64,000 nucleotides of DNA. It comes from Panonychus citri (lineage: Eukaryota > Arthropoda > Arachnida > Trombidiformes > Tetranychidae). A model generated the notes under the pieces. That model was not told the origin of the DNA. It did not search any database and was given only the letters and a program-made list of their open reading frames with translations. Location of the stretch: assembly GCF_014898815.1 (NCBI RefSeq), contig NW_026515509.1:1550001-1614000 (forward strand), given 5' to 3'. The translations under genes and the position numbers were made by a program. How positions within the stretch are numbered: the first letter of the stretch is position 1; every line of letters begins with the position of its first letter. Below, in pieces: positions 52,777-64,000 of this stretch.

Positions 52777-54847
52777 TCCTTAATTACTTATATTGTACTC
52801 TGTTAATTCATTTGACTCCCGAAAGTGTAATATTAACTCATCATCATCGTCATTCCGATTCATGGGGAGTTGAATGTTACTTATGTAGTACCAATGATTT
52901 GAGTGTAATCCAAGTGATAAGTGTTGTTGTTGTTGTTGTTGTTGCAACTGAATTCAATTTACATATTTAACTTTGCATCATCATGAAAAAATCATCATGA
53001 ACTTTAGGTATATGCAAAAAATAACAGAGATAAAAACAATTACAATCTCTCATCTGTTGTGTGTGTGTGTATTTATATAGTGAGATGAACAGTTTATCTG
53101 AACTGAAAAATTCAGTTCATTCCCAAGTTTCAACTCATTTGTTTATCTAGAAACTTTATCAAAGTAAACTTATTCCATCATCTTCATTTGAATGAACTAT
53201 TCAGATTATCATGAAATTTACTCACATTTTGATGATGACAGAAATACACAAATTGTCAAGAGGTTGAAATTTCAAATTAACATTGAAAAGTTGGAAAGTT
53301 TTTGTTTATCAACAATTAGACAATACAATCAAGTCTTAATTGTGATATATTAAGATGAAATATTAACAATCAATGATGGTGGCGGATGATGATGATAACT
53401 GATGATAACTGATGATAATGATATTACATTTATATATCAGATTTAGTTTAGCTTAATTAAAGTTGATTATGTTGAGTACGTTAATTAACCAATGTTAATT
53501 AAACTGATTATCACAACTGTAATATATTTATGCTCGTGTATGAAGTTATCACTAAGTCTAATTATTTAACTAATCACAATTAAATTACTAAATTAAGTTG
53601 ACATTCTTGTTGTGCTTAGTTAACAATAAAAGTGATCATCACATTTACTTAATCATAATCAAGGAAAAACTTTTAATGTTGTTGTTGTTGTTGTGAATGA
53701 TGATGATTACAATTACGATTCAATTTAAATTGTTGTGAATTCAATTTGGTTAACCATCAGGTTAAAAACTATCGTTAACATGATTATGGTGATTAAGATG
53801 ATTATCTCATGATGTGGTTGATAATAATGATGAGACTGATCTTAATTGTTGTTCATTATTAATGATTGAAAATCTTAATGATCAATTTCGAGGGAAAAAA
53901 TTTTCGACGAAAAAAAAGTTTTTTGGCTTTTAGAACTTTTTTTTCTCTCTCTCTCTCTTTCTCTTTTTCTTTCGTTCGACTCGAACTTCTTCCCATGTTA
54001 TTTATATGATAAGGTTGTCAAAAAATTTACGGAATTTTGACAAAAGTTCATAAATTCATTTTAATCAGACTAAGCAATTAACAGAATCAGGGGAAAGGGA
54101 TGTGGGTGGATAATCAACTAATCATAATTAAAACAATGAGATCCTTTTTTTTCAATGAACCTTCAATTTTCATGCTCCAAACAATCAGAGTCTTTGTTGC
54201 TCGTTGTTATTTTTGGTAATCAGGTTTTAATTTTGATTTCATGATAGTTATTTATGAATGAGAAATATTATAATTGTAATCGGATTAGAAAATGAAATTA
54301 TATTAATTGGATTTTGATTGTTGTTGGTGTTTGGTGATAAGTTTTATATAGAACTTGTTGAAATGAAAGAGAGAGAGAGAGAAATTCATTGGTAATCTGT
54401 TAATTCACTTGATTTCAGTTTGATTGTTTATTTATAATCAGGAAAATGATTATGATGATGATCAGTGATTTGTGATGATTGATGAAAATTGATTCATCAT
54501 CATCTAATTTAATCATTTGCGAGTTTCTTTTTTTTTGAAACAATTAATCAATCTCATCATCAACTTATTACTAGAATCATGAATTACCATGATAGTGATG
54601 GAATCATTTTCCTTGAAATGTTTTTGATTGAAAGGGGAGAGTAAACTTTTTTTTTCTCTTCCTTTTATCATGAACTTATATCTACAGCTATGAAGACAAC
54701 ATTGTCTTCATCTTGATAATTTGCATCTCAGTATTTATCTTCATCTTCCCTTCATGAAATATGATATTAAATATGCATATGTTTGAGAGAATCAAAGAAA
54801 ATCTTCTTAAGAATCTTTGTTTTCGCCAATGTTATTTTCTTTCTTAT

Positions 54848-54884
<37 letters not shown>

Positions 54885-56297
54885 GTCAGCATCTTCTCCA
54901 TCTTCATCTCTTGCTCCTTTTAAGACAACGTAAACCCATTAATTGAGAATCAGTTGTTGCTGTTGTTGTTTTTGGAAGAGGAAGAAAAGTTTTCTCTCTC
55001 TCTTTTATAAGTTATTCATCATAAATGAAGAGTAATAAGGAGATGCGGATGATGATGAAGATGAAGATGATAATGTGATGAGAATGGGAATGAGAATGAT
55101 TATGATGAGGTTAGCATTGATGGCGAAGTAGAGGAAAATGTCGAAAGAATCTGAAGATGGATTAGTAATCAAGAATGAAAACATGAAATTACATGTAACA
55201 CCGACAGAGAGAAAGAGATAGAGAGAAAATATCATCATTATCATCATTACAGGAAACGGAAATATGCTATTAAGATGGAATATGAAGATTAATGAATGAA
55301 ATGATAAGAGGAGGAAGAAAAAAAATAAAGTTTCACTGGCGAAAGTCAAAGTTATCAATTTTTTTTCTTTACTTGAACATCTTCACAATCAAAACCATTA
55401 ACAATCATCACAAAGTTTCAAAAATAGTTTCATTAGTTTCATGGGAACGTTACCATGGTTACCATGAAAGATGCTTATGATTAACAAACTTTTATCCTGC
55501 TTTTTTACTATGCGGTTGTGATATTGTGACAAAAGTGAAGAAAAAAATTATGATTGTCATCGTTATCCTTTGGAATCATCATCATCATAATGAAAATGAA
55601 TCATCAACTTGATATTATTTCAATTGAATATCAGAAAAAAATAATAATTACATGATCACTTTTCATGATATATTATTAATATCAAAGTGGTTGAATCAGT
55701 TTAATAATTTACCTCATCAAGAATCAAACCTTTGAATAACAAATGATCATCATAAATTGTCATCCATCCTCATCAGATTTATGATAATCAAGCATTTGAA
55801 AAAAAAATCATCAACATCATTTGTTATTTAATTTGAATCAGTTAAAAAAAAGGTAGAGATGAAAAGTAAAGGGGTAAAAAAAATGATTCATTTATTTTGT
55901 TGATGATTTTTCATCATCCTGATGACTTTATGATGATGATGATGATCATTAAATGATGAAGAAAAATGTGATTTGTGATGCGGAAAAAAATCTCAATCCT
56001 TTCACATGGTATTAGGAGAGATGAAGATAAAGATGATGAAGATGACAAAAGGATGTGTAACTGATCCCACTCATTGCCCTTTGGGAGAGGTGGATGAAAA
56101 TTAGTTAATGGTTAACCACTTTGTGATGATGATGATGGGATACAAATAATGATGAGGATGAGAAGCAAAAAATGATCATCATCATGATACAGATGAGATA
56201 ATATATAAAAGGATGAGGATGAAATTAATTATTAATAAAGAGATTGCAAAAATTAAACCAACCATTTACCTGACATTTGAGTTTTCAACCTTTGTTT

Positions 56298-56332
<35 letters not shown>

Positions 56333-57565
56333 GTTTTTAATTGCACCAAATGTTAATTAAAGGTTAATTGTAATTGCAATTAACTTTAAAATTTTTACTG
56401 CATTTTCATCATCAATTATCATCCTGAAAGTTATTCCATGGAAAGCTCAATGAATCAATCATGCTAATCTATTAGAATAACAATTTAAATGTTTGGTTAA
56501 TGTTTTTATTTTTCTCATCTTGATTTGCTTTTGTTTTGTTTAACTGTTTCTCAACTAATCAATAATCAAATTGTATCTTAATTAGTTTGAAAGACAATTG
56601 TTTTCAAATAATCATCTATTAAGATGAGAACATGAAAATCTATGCTGAAATTGCTTTTCTCTTTTCCATAGCATCCTCATCCCTATTGTTTTCCCTCTGA
56701 TTGTTCACTAATAACATAAGATAATTGTGTTACTTGGACATATTATCAGTTGATTTTTTTTCTGTATCTTGAAGCAATTTAGTTACAAAAGGCTGAATCA
56801 TCATCCTCATCCTCATCCTCATCTTACAAGTATTTTCATCCTCATCTTAGGGTTTTTTGCCTCAATATTACATTGACTCTCATTGATTTAGTCAATATAA
56901 TTTTTCCCTTTGGTATTTGCAGCCTATTTGATTGATTGCTGATAATATGATCAAAGTATTGATGATGATGAAAAAATCGGTCAATCTTATTACCTTACAA
57001 TCATTAACTCAACTTTATGAACTTTCATCTTAAATATTATTAGATAATCATGTTGATTAATGTAACCAATTGTAAGCAAATTGTTCATCTCAGTAAATTG
57101 TTTCTTAATTGTTTTCCTTCAAGTGATAAATTTTTTTTACTTCTTCCTTTTCTCTTCCAATGGTAGATTAATATGATAAAACTTGAATGTAAATGATTAA
57201 CTAATTGCAAGATAAATTGTCCTCATTGATTTTTGTTTTCTAATTATCATCTTGAGTTGTTTTTATTTCATTTAGTACTACTTACTGATCAAGACTCTAA
57301 TCAATTAGTAACAATCAATTTGATTGAATCAAAAAAATAAAAGTTACCAAAATAATGATATGAATTAATCTTCATTTTTGGGTAAATGAGATCATGTTAA
57401 TTAACCTAATTGTTGGTCTCTCATTGGTGTTGGATTTTTCCTTATCACTGATCTGAATGGTTAATTGTTCATCATGGATTAAAATCAAGATGAAATCATC
57501 ATCATGGATTGAAATTATATCTCATTTCCTGGAATCGAAAACCTTTTCCCTTGATTCATTGACTA

Positions 57566-57568
<3 letters not shown>

Positions 57569-57613
<45 letters not shown>
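57569..57613. repeat. (CT)n microsatellite, about 45 nt
   Basis: An uninterrupted CT tract followed by an ATC run, in the region upstream of the Musashi gene. Confidence 0.97.
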
Positions 57614-57616
<3 letters not shown>

Positions 57617-58762
57617 GTTATCATCATCATCCAATGACTAAATTAAATTAACCGTTAAAATGTAAGAGGAATCAGTTGATATATTTTCAAGAGTCTATGG
57701 AAGATATAAAATTATTATTTACTAATAGAAGATGATAATCATGATGATGATGAGAACGATTGAGAAGAAAGTTCAATCAATAAGCTCAATTTGAATGAAA
57801 GATTCATTGTATTGTCATGAAAAGGGAACATGTAACCATGTTGATGATGGCGATTGATGGATACAATTTGAAAGAGATAAAGAAGATAAAAGAGAAAAAA
57901 GTCAAATATTAATTCTATTCATCTCTATCATCCGCATCTTCATCTTCATCATCATCATCATCTTCTAATTTATCTACATGATAACTTTATCTTTCATCTT
58001 TTCAAAATCATTTCCTTTTGTAATCTTCATCATCAGATGTATTCATATGGAAGAAGAAGAAAAAAAGGTCTAGACTTTATCATCTTCATTATCTTCTTCA
58101 TCTTCATCTTTTACTCTTACCTTGCAATCCATGTAAATAATATCTCTTCATCAGCATCTCAAGTTAATTGTTAGAAACAATTAAAATTAATCAGTTGATT
58201 ACTTTGCTGATTATTACACTTACAAGTTGTTTCTTCATATTAATAATATGTAATCAATCAATCAGCTGAGAGGAAAAAAAATTACGATTGAGCAAAATGC
58301 TTGAGCTTCAACTTGATTGCTGTCATTTGAACAGCAATCAAGCAACAACAATTTACAATGTAAATAATAATGATGCTAGATTATCATCCTCATCTTCATC
58401 TTCATCACAAATTGTATTCATGTTAAATGAGCCAAATCAATTCATCATTAACAAAACACTTGAACAAAGTTACTACAGTTACTCAAAAAAAACCCCATGA
58501 TAATGTGACCTTTTTTTTCACAACAAAAAAAAACAACAATTCTGAGTTCGAGTCCTTTTGTGGTCAGTTTTTGTTGTTGTCCACTTCTTGTACTTACTTT
58601 TAACACTTTAGGTCAAAAGTTATAAGTACAGTTATTATGATGATGATGATAACCTTTGAGTTGAAAATTTTTTCCCTCATCCGTTGGCATCTTCATCTCA
58701 TCAGCATCTTCATTGAACGATGAAAAGATTAATTGTCTTTTGTTTTCGTTCAAATCTTACAC

Positions 58763-58789
58763 AGATGATGATGATGATGATGATGATGA
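58763..58789. repeat. (GAT)n trinucleotide repeat
   Basis: About nine GAT units in the upstream region. Confidence 0.95.
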
Positions 58790-61700
58790 CTTAGTGGGCT
58801 GATAATTAACCTAAAAGAGTATCAACTTTGTCATTTAATTACAATTAACTTGGTGGTGGTTATTATCATTTTTTTCTCGATTCTAGTGATTATCTTATCT
58901 ACTCTTTGAGTAAAATTTACTGTTTCATGCCAAGAAAACGATGATGTCGGTTTTCATGAGAAGATTTTCATGATGATATGAAGATGATAAATGAGATAGA
59001 AATGATTATTATTATGACTATGGTAATGGGATAAGGGATAAAGATTAAGATCATGACGGTTAGAGGATTTTTAATTAACGGCGATGAAACTTTTGTTTAC
59101 TCTTTAGAAACAAAGAAAAAACTTTCTGTCAAGTTTACACTTTTTTGTCAATCGAAACTCATCTTGACAAACTTATCCTCATCATCCTCATCACCAATGG
59201 TAAATAACTTACCACTCCTCCTGGTCACATCTCTGGCCTATGGTCATCTTGACCACCATGAACTTTTTTCCAAGTCAACCATCAGATTAGAACGAAAGTT
59301 TTTTCTTCTTTCCCTACTTTCGAACAAAAAAAAAGAACTTTGATTTTTCATCCTCATCCTTTTTTCCGCATCTTCTTTTTTTTCAACAGTTTTATTCTTA
59401 GTTATCTTCTTGTTAGATTTGTTTTCATTCAGTTAAATTGTTATCTTGTTACCAATTATTAGTATCATTGTGAGTTAACCACAAATCCCATTAGAATCAT
59501 TAACAATCATCATCTTCCCCTCATCCTTAAGAAGATGAGATGAAAAAACAGTGAGAAAAGTCAACAGGGAGTTTAGTTAGTGAAAGACTTAAAAAAGTAG
59601 GAGTAAGAGGATATAAAGAAGATGAGGAGGATAAGGAAGGAGAAATGATGATAACCGGAAACAGAGACAAAAAACAATGATTATAAGTAAAGCTAATTGA
59701 ACCGGAAAGACTTGAAATTGTCTTACAATAAATTCAATTGTTTTCATATTTCAAACTGGATTAACTGGATTAGTTTTAACTTGTTGTTTTTGACAACTTT
59801 TCTCTCTCACTCACTCACTCCTTCAAGGTGGATTACTGACTTACACAGAGGCGGAAGTGGAGGTGGAAACTTTTTGTACCCAATATATTATATGTACTTT
59901 AAGTTTCATTGTTATTTGTCATCATCATCATTATTATTGATAACTGACCAGAAAATAATCATCTGATATTGTAAATACATATAGATTATGATTCAGATTC
60001 TGGTTACCATGAAACATTATGGTGAGACTTTTTTTTTCAATACAATCATGAACAACCATTAAGGTATATCATTGAAAGAATGCTTATCATCATTGTCATC
60101 TTTTTCTTTTCCGTTTTCATCATCATGGATACAGACAGAAAATCATCATCTTTTATCTTGCAATCATCTTCATCATTTTGACCAAACGTAAGAATAAGTT
60201 ATCATCATGGTGATTTTATTGGAAAGTTATAGTTACATGACGATTATCATCATGGTGATGATGAACAATGATCATCATGTTATTAGAATGAGTGAGTTAA
60301 CATGATGGAGTAAAAGTTTTTTCGAGAGTAAAGGCTTGGATGATAAAGGGATGACAATGATGACCAAGGGTGTTGAGGGTAAGAGGGAGCAAGTATCATG
60401 AAGTAAATGGTTCCAATTCTGGTTTCAGTTTCAGTTTCTTTTTCCTTTTCATTTTTTTCTCCATCATGTAATATATTTAGTATTATCATTGTTATCCACA
60501 TTTATATATCTCTGTTATTATTATTATTATAGTTTAGTGATGAAGAGAAGATGATGAATTGGAGACAAATTATTTGGACCCTTTTCTTTTGCTTAAATTT
60601 GTTTCCTTCACGATTGGTCATCATTACGATGACCAATGTCATCAATTGTTGTATATCTTACCTTCAATTTCTCATCTAGATTTAATTTTATCTCTCTCTC
60701 TCTCTCTCACTCACTCTCTTTGTTATCTTGGAACCATTTTTCATCTTCAATGGGTGTCATCCATTCATGATATAGCCCATACATTTCCAGGAATCGATTC
60801 TGAATGACTTATCATCGTCAATATCATGATGATGATCATTAGTTTGTTTTTTCCCCTGTTATCTCACCAGATATTAACAACTTTTCATGTTCCTGTTCAT
60901 GATAATAAAATCAACATATACCAAGCAATTTCTGATTTGATTCAAGTTAAATTATCAAGATTGATTCAGCTAAATATCATGATTGTTGGTGTTAAGAACT
61001 TGATGACATCAATAAATGTTCAGAAATCACAATTTTCTTATCAGGGAATTTTCATCAGTTAAGAAATTTAGGAACTTTTTTTTTCTTTCTTTCACTTTCG
61101 AGGAGGGAAAATCTTTTTCAGACAAAGTGAAAAGTTTTTTTTTCGTAATTCTGTTTCTGAGATTATCGATTGAAATCTAATTCGAACTGGACTTTTCTCT
61201 CTCTCTCACTCACTTTACTTTTCTCTACACGATTCTTTCTGTCTCTAGTTTGGTTACACTTTCATAATGATGATTCTGATAATGATGCTGATTCGACATT
61301 ATTCAATGATATTTTCATTTAGTTCGAACTGTTTAGCTTTTTGTTCTAACCTCGATTTTCTTGTTGAAACTTTTCTCTCTCTCTCACACAATTGCCTCTC
61401 CTTTTTTCTGCTCCACAGTCTCAACTGACCTCTCTCTCTCTCTTCCTCCTATTCTTAATCTTTAAAAATCGATTCCCATTGACTTTTGGATCTTTCTGGT
61501 CAATAACAAAAATAGTGGGTGTGGGTCAGTTTAATGATAATGATCATGATGATATCATGAAAAAACATTAACATTTAGCCAATAAGATCAATCTGCTGTT
61601 CTGACAATAATTTAACCATAATCATTGAGAGAGAGAGAGAGATTGTCAACTATTATGGTGGGAGGTGGATAAGGTGGTGATGGTGCTCATGGAGGAGGAT

Positions 61701-64000
61701 GAAGGCTGAAAGTCAAAAAATTTCTACGAAGTCAGCATTTAATTACTAATCATTTGATGATTGTTTTTATTGTGATTTTTTAATGTTCACAATGTTGTTA
61801 ATGGTTAATCTTTCAGCCTCCATCTTGTTACTCATTCATTTACAAGTTAATTGTTTTTACTTTGCAATTTGAAATAACCATCAGAGGATAGAGAGAAATC
61901 ATCATTACTTCATCATCATCATCATTCATGATCTCTCATCATTATGTCAATTACTAGAAATCAGATTTCAAGAGATACACATTAATATACAAACATGATA
62001 ATGATTCTGATTCCGTTTTCCCATTGATAATTAATATAAATTAAATTTTCTCCTCTAATGATTAATGATAGTCTTCATTTCCCTTCTCCACCATATTTAT
62101 GATAATCAACAATGGAACCACTTTAATATTATCAAGACGAAGTAAAAATAAAAAGGGTAAGGTGAGCAAAAAAAAAGTTCGAAGAGAAAAAAAAATAATT
62201 TCCTAAGTTCGACTTAAGTTTGAAATAAGTTCTAACGGCCTAAAAAAACTTAAATCGTAATAATCTTCAATCTAAACGAGTCCTTAATCCATATCCCTTT
62301 TGTCTTTAAATCCTTAATCTCCTTTCATTCTTAACCTTCTCATCTTTACTCATCATCATTCAAAGTTATATTTTGATTTTTCTTTGCCCGTTAAATATAA
62401 ACTCTAAATTGTTGGCATCAATCCATCATTTATTATTATCATCAGCATGATTATTAATATTATCGTAATCATGATGATTACGATTTCGTTAAGACAAGGA
62501 AGAGGAAGAGAGAGAGAACTTTTTTATCCAATTTCCGAATTCATCTTGAAATTTTTTTCTAATACATGGAGAAAAGTAGAAAGAGATAGATAGAGATTCA
62601 GTTTATCATGAGTATATTGAATATCGATTCAATCAGAATCTTATCTTGAGTAATAGAAGGAGAAAAAAAAAGTTCTAAGAGCTTCGAAAACATAATCATC
62701 TTCATCTTCATCAAGTAGAAACAAAATAAGATAATCTTTAGATCTTCATCTTTCCTCTTATTGTGTCTGGTTACATTAAGTGATTAAAAGTCAAACAATA
62801 TTTGACTTACATCTCCATCTTCATCTTTATCTTCATCTCTGTCTCTCTCTCACTCTGATCCTCATCTTTTTATCTTCATCTTCATCTTTGGCAAATCAAT
62901 TATTTCCCATCATGATTAGTAGCTGAAAGTTTATTTCGGTTACTCAATCTTAGCCATCGACATCCTTTGAACTTTAACTGATCATTATCGATGCGAAAAA
63001 GATAATTTCAATTTTCATTATGAGTTTTGCCCTCAATTTCAATTATCCCTTTGAATCACCAGAACTTTTACCATGAAAATGAAATGGGATAATATTATTT
63101 TCTCATTATAAATACACTAAGTAAACTAGAATTAGTTTGAGAAAAAAAAGTTCAATGAGATTCAATAACTGAATTCCCTGTTTTTTTATCCTCCTTCCTT
63201 ATGCTAGAATAGTTTTTGGAATCTTTTTTTTTACAACAAATCAGCTCATTGGAAATGATTGTAAATACATTGAAACAATTCATTTGAAAATTGATTACTA
63301 TTTGCATTGAGTAATTATAATATCATGATTATTATCACATTACCATGTAGCTATCACCATCATCATCATCATCATCATCACTGTGAGTTTATCATCTGAT
63401 TTATCATGATTGCAGTGTATCAATCTAATGGTTGCCTGAGTCTGGGAAGAAAAATTCTGACTCAACTATTATCATGTATTAACATTTCATGATTGTCATG
63501 AATCATGAAACTGTAAATGTGTTCTTGATGTATATTCAACTTTTGTTGTTGCAATTTTGTTTTCTGTTTGTTTCCCTCTCTTTTTTTTATCATCTTCTTC
63601 ATCTTCATCCTCATCCTTATCCTCATTGACTATGAATCATTTTGTACTAGATATTTAAGGATGAGGATGACATGAGATAGTTTTTATATATAATACAAAG
63701 TCCATTTCATATTCAAATACTACACCGATGATGGATGAAGTAACCATGGTAACCTTTCATGTTCACATTTTCTTTGAAAACTAGTAAATATAATAAAATA
63801 ATATATTTTTTCACTTTCATCATCAACTCCATCCTCATCCTCATCTTCAACTCTTAAAAACTTTGTTTACTTCACTTGTTTGTCAATTTTTATCATCATG
63901 ATAATGTTGTGATACTGTTCATCATCATCTCCACCATCATCTTCATCCTTCAGCTAATAAAGTTCAATATCAACACTGAATTTAGTAAATTGTTTCCCTT

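Larger units (their letters stand above)
48016..64000. other. 16-kb region upstream of the Musashi gene, no gene recognised
   Basis: On the minus strand this is 5' of the Musashi ATG and should hold its promoter and any noncoding first exon. A (TA)n stretch at about 48096-48110 could act as a TATA element but may be only a repeat. GA/TC runs (for example 49218-49260, 52723-52773, 56300-56329, 57569-57613), CAT/GAT runs and a GTT run (52922-52944) are very frequent. Open frames of 60-107 codons are mostly Ser/Leu/Ile strings; those at 50368-50643 and 59053-59343 are less repetitive but match nothing I know. Confidence 0.5.

Noticed and set aside
13040..57613. CRISPR-like or satellite arrays from the GA/TC runs
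   Set aside because: They are simple microsatellites with no repeat-spacer structure, in a eukaryotic genome.
58490..58570. tRNA B-box-like word (GTTCGAGTCC) at about 58547
   Set aside because: No A-box, no acceptor stem pairing and a run of A bases where the arms should be.
10769..64000. Transposons or viral insertions
   Set aside because: No transposase, integrase, reverse transcriptase or capsid-like frames and no clear terminal inverted repeats were found by eye.

Overview
The window is AT-rich eukaryotic DNA with spliced genes, GT-AG introns, ATG starts in A/G-at-minus-3 contexts and AATAAA-type signals. It is probably arthropod. Protein features, very small introns (72 to 135 nt in most genes) and the noncoding texture (TTAATTGTTAA words, GA/TC and ATC repeats) would suit a small-genome chelicerate such as a mite, but I could not test this and hold it with low confidence.

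Layout. From 0.7 to 10.8 kb lie four compact housekeeping genes: a WDFY2-type WD40/FYVE endosomal protein (+, nine exons), an intronless GT31 glycosyltransferase (-), the ER Hsp90 paralogue GRP94/endoplasmin (-, two exons) and the 32 kDa subunit of replication protein A (+, two exons). The first two converge on one another; GRP94 and RPA2 diverge from a 344-bp shared promoter. One small orphan ORF lies between the glycosyltransferase and GRP94.

From 18.06 to 48.02 kb a single gene, a Musashi-family (msi/Rbp6) two-RRM RNA-binding protein, is written on the minus strand. Eight small coding exons (867 nt in total) are scattered over 30 kb, with one intron of 17.5 kb inside RRM1. I reconstructed every junction; all phases are consistent and give a 288-residue protein. 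A ninth, alternative terminal exon is proposed at 13.8-13.9 kb. The introns and the 16 kb upstream (48-64 kb) hold no recognisable gene. They contain dozens of (GA)n/(TC)n and (ATC/GAT)n tracts, a recurrent A-tract-GTTCT motif, a near-identical 0.6-kb tandem duplication at 31.9-33.1 kb and a diverged 0.3-kb repeat pair at 12.3 and 17.2 kb.

The genes form no pathway or operon. The contrast is between a dense housekeeping block and a very sparse developmental regulator whose introns are the likely place for regulatory sequence. No defence system, transposase, reverse transcriptase, viral gene, tRNA, rRNA or CRISPR array was seen. The points most worth checking are the alternative Musashi terminal exon with its symmetric 33-nt microexon, the tandem duplication, and the recurrent intronic motifs.
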